Shown here: one piece after another, positions 1 through 12,100 of the stretch
Position numbering within the stretch: the first letter of the stretch is position 1
Layout: the number at the start of each line of letters is the position of its first letter
Assembly: GCA_003991915.1 (NCBI GenBank)
Contig: RQTK01000143.1
Span: 652,709 to 716,708 of the forward strand
DNA: 64,000 bases
Direction: 5' to 3'
Origin: Elysia chlorotica
Lineage: Eukaryota > Mollusca > Gastropoda > Plakobranchidae
Translations under genes and position numbers: made by a program
The notes under the pieces: model-generated
What the model was told of the DNA's origin: nothing
Database searches by the model: none
The model's input: the letters and a program-made list of their open reading frames with translations, nothing else

Positions 1-144
1 AATGTTAAATGGTTTACATACGCAATAGATTTCATGTTGTATTGGAAATTGAAATATAATTCAGTCTTGGTTATTTTTTTCACTCTGAAGTAAACATTTT
101 GATTGGACAAAATGAAAAACTAATTTTTTTTGTTTGTCCGCCAG

Positions 145-3100
145 CCTGCGTCTGCCCGCGGCATCGGAATAAGGGTTATCAGCAAGTGGACCCAGATCCC
201 TCGTCGGAGACCAGTCATTGTGCAAAAGTTAGTCCATATATAGACAATTCTTTTTTTCCTTTATGCTTCTATATACAATCATACCTATGGTGATTGAGGT
301 CATTTAAAAAAGGTAGTAAAAGAGGCGAGGAGAAAAATATTTAAGAAAGTGTATGATTAAATGAAATGATAGGGGAGGGTTTTTATTTAGTTTTTAGAGA
401 TGACAGACTGTTCAGTTGGGCATACCAAGGTTATGAAATGAGAAAAGGAAAAATTGAATATAAAAATGTTAGCCAAGAAAATACATTACATTGCATGCAT
501 TGCTTTTTCTTTTTTGTATATAACACTAATGTGTGGGGTTATTCTCATTTTCCTGTCATTCAAAATATATTTGGAGTACTTTTATTTAAGAAAATATATC
601 TCTTAGTGAGGGAAAAAATAAACGCACACAAGGCTGAAAAAAAGAAGCCCTCCTCTAAACCCATAGATTAGAAGTATTATTAAGCAGCTTGTTTCACACA
701 AAAAAGATTAACAGTTCAAGACACTGGTACATCCAGTGTTGAGCCTCTCTGATTGCTTACCATTTATCTTATTTACTACCACAATTTCTTCCAGATATCT
801 CCACCGACCATACCTCATTAATGATAGCAAATTTGACATGAGAATTTATGTGTACGTCACATCTTACGACCCACTGCGTATATACGTCTATGATGATGGG
901 CTTGCTAGGTTTGCATCCTGCAAGTGAGTGCCTTGATTTATCTATAGGGATTTAATTCTCTCCATATTATGTTTGAGAAATATTTAAGTTTTTGTCTGTT
1001 TTTAGATTCAAAAGTACATTCTCCTTATGTAGAGAGCATTTTTAGATACTTAGGGCCAAAATCATTTTCTTTCTGGGGATATAATAATGGAAGGTTCAGG
1101 CTTGTGTTACTTCTCATGGTTATTCTTATATCAATTAAAAGAGATTGATCAAAGTTATGTATAGAAAGCTTAACCCTATTTACCCTAAAGAATCACTGCT
1201 AAATTTGCTCTGAAATCCGAAGGGCAGGGAGATCAATCTAATTTTTTAATGATTTTTACTAACACGTACAAACTTTAAAAATTCATATAAAATCAACCAC
1301 AAACCTGAATGTCATGAAATAAATTTTAAAAAGGAAAAGAAAAGTTGGAAATTATTTTCAATTATTAGGTGTATTCATATTTCTTTTGCTTTTCATTCAA
1401 AAAAAATTTTTAATGAAAAAGTGTTTTTTCTCTTCCTGATACTAAATCTACACTATCAGTGCTTTTAGTGCCTCCTATAAGCTCGTCTAAGTCTATATCT
1501 TTGTCATCATAATTTTCATCAGCAGTGGTTATCAATCAATGATTGCATGAAGTTAAAAGCCACCTTGACTGATTGTTGATGTCAATCAAAGTTAAACTAT
1601 AAAAAATCACTGTCCCCCTCATCCATCAAGTCAGCAACTTCCTGTTTAACCTTCAACTTGCTGTTTGCATAAGAGTAAAAGCCTTGGGATTGTACTGTGC
1701 TTTCTTACCTTATGACCTTTTGCATTCCTTGATAGCTCTCTTACATTCGGTACTAGCTTGGTTCCTTGCTCTGCTATATATTAAATAGTCTTCTCTTTCT
1801 CTTGTCTTCATGTATCTTTTTTTACTTTTTTTAATGCTGCCTTTTTTTTTCTTTACCTTAACCAAGGCCTTCTTATTCATCCACAAGGTTTTTTCCTCGT
1901 TTTATGTCGTCCTCACAGAAAATATCCCATCCATCAGTTACATTCCTGTCTTGTATTCTGTGACATTTATGTGCCTTTGATAACTATTTATGAGCCTAAT
2001 TTTTTTTTTAATTGATTATATGTCATTTTAAATCTGAATCTTCATCTCATTAGGTATTCCTCATCTATGAAGTCTTTGGGCAACAAGTTCATGCACTTGA
2101 CTAACTACAGCGTCAACAAGAAAAACACAGAGTACACGAGTAACACAGACAACTCTATGTGCATGGGACATAAGTGGTACATTCACAGTGCTGAGTGCAT
2201 TCTTTCTGATTTCTCCTGCTTTATCAATATTTTTCCCTCTGTTTGACTTTTATCTCTTTTTCTTCATTATATCTTTCATTTATCTCTTTTTTTTTCAATA
2301 TATCTTTCATGCTCTTGTAGCTCTTTTTGTTGGGAGATTGTTGTTTTTGTTGTTTTTTTTCACTTGGTGACACATGTACCCTGATTAACCTAACCCAACA
2401 AGTAGGGTAAAAATGCGGTTGTGTCTTTTTTTCCTGAAAAATACCTATCTTTTGCTAACGGAGTACCTAAATGGGGATTTTTGAAGTAGGCTGGCCTGGA
2501 CCAATCTGACGAGAAAATTTTTTTTTTATTATTTTCATTGAATCGAGCAAGACTTGTATCATCTTCATAAAGTGGTAGGTTAGGTTACAGTGAAACCAAA
2601 AGGAAAAAAGTCGTAAATTGAAAACCCTTCAAAACATGAATGATGCAGTTTAATGTGGCTATTTGTTTTGGGGGGTTTTTTTGCAATTGAATTTGAAATC
2701 TCATATAATTTTTTAAACCCAAAAAAAAATATAAATATTAGTGTTTTAGCGTTTTGTTTTTTCCTTTGTTTTATTTTTATACATTTAGATATATGTATTT
2801 TTTTCAGGAGCCTGAAAACTTTGTGGAACTATTTGAAAAGGCAGGGAATCAACACCACTCAAATCTGGGACAGCATCAGGGACCTTATCGTTAAGACAAT
2901 CATCAGGTGAGGTGTGCAGTCCTCTCATCGTGGGGGCTTGAACTAAGGGGATGTTTTAATTATACTGAAAGTTAGATGTGTATCAGTTTTTGTTGTTTTA
3001 ATCCAGTGACCTCTGAGCTTCCGCTCTTTTGCCTAGAACCATGAAGAAAAAGGCAGCAGTTTTTTTTAGCTGCGATGAATTGAATATAAAGTTTTGTGGA

Positions 3101-6100
3101 AATCAGGTCTTGAAGGAAGTAACTGTTGTCTGAGTTGGTTGAGACTGGGGCAGTGGAACAGCTTGTGTTCTACAATTTCCAAATTCTCATCACACAGTGG
3201 ACACAGTGGTTTGTGTTCTGGATTGAGTCTGTTCAGATGATAGTTGAGGGGAATGTGTTGCGTTCTCAGGCGGAAAATAGCACATTGTTCTTTCCTGGTG
3301 TATCCTGTAGTTTGACAATGCATGCATGATCAGGTGGGCGTCATTACAGGGTCTTTGCTTTGCAGCCCAACAGGAGGACTAAAAGTTAGGTAGTTTCGTC
3401 GCTGTGACTTACACAGTTTAAAGATGGCCAATACAAATCCTGGTGACACTCAGCTGCTGTGCCCACCATCAGAGCCTGCTGGCTGTCTGACATTGTTCCA
3501 TTTTGTCAGCTACTCCTTAATGCCATAAGAAGTTATAGGTCTGTGAGAGAGTTCACCGTGACTCATTCAGTTGGCTTCAGAAAACATGCTTTCCACTCTG
3601 AGGGAGGGAACATGACCTAGTGCTCAGAGAGGGCAACCTAAAAGGTGTCGCAATGCAACAGTCTGACTATCACAGAGGGTTTATTAAGACAAAGGATATA
3701 GACTAAGACGATAAAGATAAGGACACCCCCAAGTGATACATACCAGTACAGTAACTAGTTTGACCCCACAGGCAAGAATCTCCAATTTTGATGGACATCG
3801 GATTTTTTCACTCGCCGGCGGGTCTTGTATGTCGCATCTCGCAGGAGCGTGGTGTCAGGGCACCCAGGCAGCACGGGGTGGATGTTGAGTTGGCTTGAGT
3901 GTTTTATGTGATTAGATATGCATGAACTGACAGCTGCGGCATATATTTACCAGAGAGAGACTGGAAGTTGCGCATTAACACTCTGTGCTGTTCACATGTG
4001 AACCAGTAAATATTTCATATCGCTTAATTGTTTGCATCAGATAATGGATATAAGCATTGATTTAGTGTGTAAACTACAGCCATCCCGGGCTGTCTCTATT
4101 TAAGATAAAAGACTTCTATAAAGTTTCTTAACTGGCCATAAAGGATCTTCCTTGAGAATGTAGATGTTCAACAAGGAACTAGTCTTAACTTCTGTCTCCG
4201 AGCAAAGATTACTTTTGTTTTAGTTTCTGAAAAATGTGCCTTACCAGGTTTCCTCATTTTTACCTTGGAACTCACATAAAAGTGCTAAAAACTATTTACA
4301 GATTTTTCTGCAGTTCTATACTTTTTTTCTATGCTTTCAAAGCTTTGCATGGAATATATTTCATGGAATTTCTATGTCACTGACAGCGGAGACTCGGCAA
4401 TCAACAGCATGACCAAGTCCAACTGTCGGTCTCGCTACTGCAGCCACGAACTGTTTGGGTTTGACGTTTTACTGGATGAAAATCTCAAGCCCTGGATACT
4501 GGAAGTGAACATCTCACCCAGGTTAGTCAAGAGAAAAATATGTTTTTATTAATAGAATGTTCAGAAGATAGAAGAGCCATTTTCAATGTTTCAAACTATT
4601 TACCTCATTGGTAAGAACAGAAGAGTAGCTTAAAATAAATCAAAGGGATGGAAACAGATTTTTTCCCCCTACATTCGTTTATTGTTGTTGTTTTTGGCTT
4701 TTTTTAAAATTACTAATTCAATTAAGTTCTAGTTCATTTATTTGATTATAATTGTTATAAAAAATAACACTCTTTCGCTCTTATCCGTCACTTTGTGATC
4801 AGTTTAATTATTTTTTTTATCATAAATTGTCCTCTGAACTGATGATTTTCAAATAATTAATGATGACTAAAAAATTTTATTTTTATGTCGTCTTTTAACT
4901 TTCAGTTAAAAGTGGTATTTTTATTCTCAATTCTTACCCGTGTTTTTCATACCTATCTTTCAGTTTACATTCCAACTCGCCCCTGGATGTGAACATCAAG
5001 GGAGGTCTGATCAAGGACATGTTTAACCTGGCTGGCATGCGCATCCCGGATGAGAGAGATGTTAGTAACAACCCACCGTCGGGTGACTTCAGGTTCGATT
5101 CTTTCCATCACAGCATTATAATAGCAATCTAGTTTTATTGTCAAGCAATGACTTTTTCAGATTACTTTACATACTTGTTGCGATTGGCATGGTTCCTTTT
5201 GACAATAATAGCCTTCTAAATCAATGATAATGAAAAAAGAGTTTTCTTGTTTTTTAGTTTCACGGTTTTTGGGAGAGTAGGGTGTGAAAAAAGATTAAGC
5301 TTAGTATGATGTCCCCCCTAATGCTAATTTTAAATGATGCTTCTCTACTACTTAAGCTGATATGTGCAGTCTTTGTTTCCATAAACTGTTTGCACAAAAA
5401 TGATTTATATTTTTAAAATAAGTGGGTTGCTAAGATGGTTTTCAGTTGTTTGTTTTTTTTTTTGTTTTGTTGTTTGTTTGTTTTTTTTATTCAAAAACCT
5501 TATTTACACTTGGTTATAAAATTTACTTAATTAGTAAACAATGAACCAATAATCCTCAGTGCTCACCGTCCACTAAACAAGTATTGCATGGACAAGCGAT
5601 TGTTTACCAACCAACTCTCGCCAGATGAGCGTGCAAAACATGCATACTTTTGCCAGAAACATCAAGATGAGGTAGGCTTCTCTTCCCTACAGTGGATGCT
5701 TGAATGTATTTTGGTGGTTAAAAGCTAGATTTGTCTTTTGTATCGGTTATTTTAATCAATTTAAGGTATTCTTAGATTATGTTTATTTGTTTAGCTGCTT
5801 TTTTCTCTCTTATACTTCCAACTGCAAGGATAAGTGATTAAGGACCTTTTTTCTTGCTGATTTTTATTAAGCCCTCACGTTTTGTCTAGAGAAAAGCACA
5901 ACTTTAATAGAAGCAATCCAATTCCTACTCACTTAAAGCTCTTTCAGAAAGATTATGTGTACAGAAATTGCTGTATTAAATTTGTAATGATATTTGTATT
6001 TCTATCTGTTTTACAATTTTTTGTTTTTATGCACCTTTGTAGGAATCTAAAATAAGCACATAAAAGCAGTATTTTCTACTACTCTATTCACTGTGGAAAA

Positions 6101-9100
6101 ATGTGTCTTAAATCTTAACTGCTCTTATTTGGTTTGAGAAAAATCGTTTAAGAAAAAACTATTCTATTTGGTACCTGTGCATTATTTGTAATTAAAAAAC
6201 ATGTTGCCAGATTAATGTAATTTATTAAGTATATCAATAAATATTTGGCCATGTTAGGGTTGAAATATTGTAAAGGAATGAGAGTTAATAGAACTGAGTG
6301 ATCAAGATCAATGTTTCAAAAAAAGCAAATACTTTAAAGATTTATGTTACTTCAAAAGCATGGCAAAGTTATAAGCAAGAGCAAATGTATACCATATTGC
6401 TTGTTGTGTTTGATTTGTTCTTCTGATGCTTCAGACTCACTAACACTGGTCTCGACATCAATATTTTTAGCTTGCAGTCTATGAAGTGTTGAAGAAACCA
6501 CGCCTGCTGCTGGGCTTTGATCCCTTTCCTGTCCAAGAACACATAGTGTGTGCACCCAGTAATGAGCAATTGTTCCCTTCAAACTTGACATTTCTTCTTT
6601 TTTTTTTTTTTAAACAATTTTCAAACATTTCACGCAATTTGTTAAATGTTTTATGTTTCAGCGTTAAAATACCAAAGTTCGATATTTCTTGTCCTTCACT
6701 CTCATATCTCTCACCAAAAAAGAGCTCTCGGAAGATTTTTGTCCCGTAGAGGACATGGTAACTCGTTCTCCTTACAGTCAGGCTCGTTTGCCTTTGCTCT
6801 ATTTGTCTCTCAGGGAATACCACAAGCAACCATATAACTGTATGAGTAAAGTCCACAATGCATAACAGATTTATACATAGGTGTATATACCTATGTATAA
6901 ATCTGATATGCATTGTGGGCTTTATTTGTCTCATAAAATTTGAAACCTATTTGTCTCAGACAGAACGAAAAACTTAAAAGGCCATTTAAACAACTTAAAG
7001 GATAAAAATCAGTTTTAAAATTTTTGCTCTGGAATGTTTTTCTATTTAAAAATTAAATTTACCCAAAGCATGATGGTCAAAATTATTTGTAGGGGAAAGC
7101 AGCATACTTTAACCAGCTCACATAGATATAAACTATTAATTTTGTTCAACAGTTTAAAGATACATGAAGATTTGTTGTAAATGCTTGCTGAATGACAAAA
7201 GAACATTTGTGTTTTTCAAATATAAATGTAACACTTTTTTTTCTCCCTTTTTTATAAACTCTGTGTGATATAAAACTAAGGTTCACTAAATCATAAGATT
7301 TATCGCCAAATTGTGAGTCTACCATATATATACTATGAGAAATATAAATTGCTAAAGCTCAATTATTGTTTAAAATTGAAAGAAGTAATGCTTTTAATTT
7401 TCAGTGAATTTCTTTCCTTTATGCTTTGTATGGTGTAAATTACCGGTATTAATGTGATTTTTGTTATTATTATTATTAAATAGAGTTACGTTTAAAATTG
7501 AATCTTATGGCCATTAGGGAAATTTCTGAAGTAGGCGTATGAATTTTTTTATGACAAAAAATAAGCAGTTAGACTTTAAGGTTGCAAGTCTTAACCTTTT
7601 TATTGTTGTTGTTCTTGAGGTACACCCTTTATGTGTACTTTGGCATTTAATGCGCATACAAAACAAAAGTAAAGTGTAAAGAATATTATCTCATAAGGAA
7701 TTTTTGGAAAGCTGCTTGTAGTTAAATTCACTGCAAACATTACATCTGATATTACCAACTATTTGTAGGTAGGTTTTTTTTAACAAATGGTCTAAAAGGG
7801 CTTAACACAAAATTTCAATGTATTCAAAAGTGGATATAAAGTTCAGATTCTGATCATTTTTTGTTGTTCATTTCAAAAAAATTGCAAAGGTATCATTCTT
7901 GTTGCCTTGTCTGCTTTGCTTTTTTTTTTCTTTTTTCCTTTGGTTTAAAGTTATTTCACAGCTAATAAAAGAAGACATACTTGCAAAAGTTTAAAGCAGA
8001 CATTATTTTTCAAGTATATTATTACATTTAATGTCTGAAAGTTTAACCTCGAGTAACGGAATCTTTAAAGATACATGTACTATTATTTCCCTAAGCTTGG
8101 AGGAATGTACTTGGCTCGCTAAATTTTATTTTTGAAAGTTGTAAATTATTCAGGCATGTTCCACAAAAATTTTCATTAGCCATAAAGCACAGTAACTTCT
8201 GTCCCTTTTTGTTACTCTTTTTTGTGTGTTTTAGGCTGTTCTAAATATATGTATATATTCGAATTTTATTTCTTTCAGAAAAACAAATCCTGAAAGGCTG
8301 TACCAACAAACATTTAATGTATTTAATTCGCTTTTGTATTGTTTTGTTTTTTAATTCATGTTATTTTAAATGCCTGTATTTCCATCTCGTTTCTCCAATA
8401 GCAAATCATGCAGTCGATTCTAGACACGTTGACCCCGGATGACCTCCGCTTCTTGTGTGAGAGTATAGACGAGGACAGCCGGAAGGGCAACTTTCACGCT
8501 GTTCCCGACCCCCCACACACATCGGTACCTGCGGTTCTTCCAAGCGCCGAGATACTACAACCTGCTTTTGGACCAGTGGGTGCTCAGATACACACTCATC
8601 GGTACCTGCGGTTCTTCCAAGCGCCGAGATACTACAACCTGCTTTTGGACCAGTGGGTGCTCAGATACAACCGCATCGAGCAGCGCGGTGAGTGCAGCAG
8701 GCAAAGTCTATAAGGTGGATATAAACTTACAGCAGGCAGGGTGGAGGTTGGGTCTAGAGTCTTAAACATCAATGATCTAGGTAGCGAGATGAATACAGCA
8801 GTGGACAATGGATCTAAACTTGCAAAACATTAATTATCTAGTAGGGCTGTGAGTGCAGCAGGCCGGATGAAAGGTGCATCTAAACTTTCAAACATTAATT
8901 ATCTGAGCAGTGCGGTGAGTACAGGAGGCAGAATCTAAAGAGTGGGTCTAGACTTTAACATTAATGATCAAAGCAGCTCGTTTAGTGCAGCGGGCAGGGT
9001 CTATGGTGTGTCTAGACTTACAAACATTAGTAATAAAAATAATAATAATCTCTTTTTCTATAGCACTCTATTCCAAACATGCTTAGGCTCAGAACAATAA

Positions 9101-12100
9101 AAATACATGTGCATTTCAATAACAATTATTAGAACTTTACATAGTTATGAATATATTCAAAATAATAATACTGGTACATGTATTACTAAATAATATATTT
9201 GGGCAATAATCAATAAACATTATAAAAAAAATACATGTGCATTTTAATAACAATTATTATTATAAAACGTAACACATTTTGCAAAATTAAAGTACTGGTA
9301 TAACTAATACAACATTTTGATGAATATTAATGATCTAAAAAAAAATTTATATTTATACTTGACAGGCATAGGGAAGGGACATGTGCTGAGCCTCAGCTAG
9401 CACACTAGTATTCACTCACTGACTTCAAACATGCATTTGTTTTTGAAGCAATCTCTGTAAACTTGGACTAGTAATACTATGAATGATCTGCTGTGTGTGT
9501 GATATGCCTGTGGAACTATGGTGTTTTGCTAAGATCTGCTCTAGTTCACAGCAAATGGGTTCTTTACCTTTACTTAAAGTTTTAATCTTCAAACCAGGGA
9601 GTTCATCTTCACATGTTCTAATGTGAGCCTCATATTCTTATGTGTTTTGTCCCTCCAGTTCTCCTAATGCTAAACATCCCTCTAAATACTGTAGGCGTTC
9701 CTCCAGCTTCTTTTTCTTTACATAATCCCTAAACTCTCCCATTTTCTGTATTAAACGAAATAAAAACATAGTAAAACAAACACCACCTACAAAGTGGCAA
9801 GTGTAAAAAAAATGGCCCTACTTTTTTTGTTACCACAGTAACATTTAATTTTAAACGTAATTTATGACTGAAAAATGTATTTTAACAAAAAATTGTCTTC
9901 GCCAAAACTATATTTTAAAGCATATAAAGTATTATGTTTTGACTTTTCATGTTAACTGAACTGTTAGAAATATGTCTCTTAAGTATAGATTTATCAGGCA
10001 GATAAAAAATTACCATAGTCACTCATATAACATAATACTCATCAATATTGACCATAGCTTTTAAACTTACAGATGGATCAGCTTGAAATTACACAGAGAT
10101 ACGCACTGTTTTATAACCATTACAATGTAAAATAAAATTAAATCAAAGTTTGGATTTGTAATAATGAATTTAAAAATAATATGCTAAAACGTCACTCAAA
10201 GCATGTGTAATGGTTAAGGCACTGTAGAATATGACTTGGTATACACAGAATAAAATGAACAACTGCGTCTCATAGAGAACATGCGTCGCTTTTTATGGTA
10301 TGTTTCAAGGCAGGATTTGAGTAAAAACGGTGTATGTTAGAAGGTGGTGAATGTTCCGTGATTTATGACGCGGGTTAGGCGGTCACTGGAGGCAAACTAA
10401 GTGATCTGCTCCTGTATAGTAACTGAGTTATCGTGTGTAAGAAACCATTATGGTTTTCTGAGCTTATTCTGAAGTTTTCTTTTTTTTTTTTCCTCTCATC
10501 GACTTCACCAGGCATCTTGCTTCTCCAATCATTCTGTGATGAGGGTGTCCACCTGGAAAATCCTACTTCAAACCCACGCCATCAGGTGAGACCAAAGAGA
10601 ACATACTCTTTATGAAGCAAATAGATTAACTACATGTACATGTTATGATTTATCCTATGATAGTTCAGATTTTAGCCCTGAGGGTTGATTTGCTGAATAT
10701 TTTTTTACAAAAATAATGTTGATGGTAAGACACCAATATCAATTAAAATCCAAATAGTACAACCTTTGAAAAAATATAAAGGTTGAAAAAAAAAAACTTT
10801 TGACTGCGTTGTTTCCTCCTTTGTGGTTAGTATGAAATCAGCTCAATGTTTTCATTGAACTTGAAGGAACCCTAACGGAATAATCATATTTTTTTTCCTT
10901 TTAAGGACTGAATTATCTTTATTTTATAAAAACTAAAATGAATTTAAATATTTTTTAGATTTTGTTTGTGCATTATTAATTAGATTTTAAACAAAACCTG
11001 GCAGGAGAAAACTGCTAATAGAAATTGCCCATACCTTTTTTGTATTTAAATAACTAACAGTGAAATAATTATTGCCCTATATAAACACTGTTGATCAAGA
11101 ATTATTAAATCAAATGTAATGTGCTAGAAGACAAACAAATACACGATAACACAAAAATGAAACTTAACAAAACACTTGTCAAGTCTATGCCTACCTACAA
11201 GAGCGGTACATGGGCTCTTACCAAAATGAAATTGACAATTTAGAAGATTTCATTGGAAACAATTGCAGAAAGTCCAAAACATCCACTTTCCTAAAAACTT
11301 TTCAACATTTTTTTCACCATACAAATTGTGCAAAGATGGACCCTGATTTACAAATATTATAGAAAGTGGTTGTTGTCTTTTCTGTCACATTCCACAAGGA
11401 ATGATGAGAACACAGCCATCAAAGTCCTGCAGATCTATTTCCATCGACCCTTACAAAGATTCAGGGGAAGAGCATCTGTGACCCTCACATTGATAATTAA
11501 CTATGACTCATCCCAGAGCCAAGACAAGCTAGCTCTAAAATCAATTAGGGATTTAAAACAACTCCACACACAGTGGAGATTGCTCACCAAGCAGACGTTA
11601 GAGATTGCTGTGACCTTTGGATCTGATAACCAGGATGCAAAAGCGACTAAGTAGAGTCAACGTGCCAAAATTTGTGTAGTGAGGCCTGAGATGATGGTGT
11701 GAGAGTCTTGTTAGTGCTCAGTTTGAACGCTGAGTAAGATGTCCCATATACTGGCAATGAGGCGCGGGGCACTGTGCACTTTACTTCAAAATGCAGATTT
11801 GGATGATTAGCTTAATAAAGAAAAAAGCTCTTCCTCTTAGTACATTTCAATTGCCTATCTAACTGAAACTATTGCAATAAATTCCTTGCTTTTATTTCTT
11901 TATACAGTATATATTCATTTATAGAGTATTAATTTGGTATCCTCTACATTGTTGGTTGTTTTGTTTTTTTAATTTAGATATAAAAAGTGCTTCTCTACCC
12001 TTTTGTCTAGTTTATTGTAAAAGAAAAGGCAAAAAAACAGATTAGTCTTATGTTTATAGCAGAAAGAAATTGTGTTAAAACTTCATGCAAATGTTACTTT

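Noticed and set aside
366..671. 101-residue plus-strand open frame near the left edge
   Set aside because: It lies in the TTLL4 intron between exons 145-227 and 795-923, and has no conserved features.
6479..6934. 151-residue minus-strand open frame in a TTLL4 intron
   Set aside because: No conserved motif, and it runs through the palindrome; judged chance.
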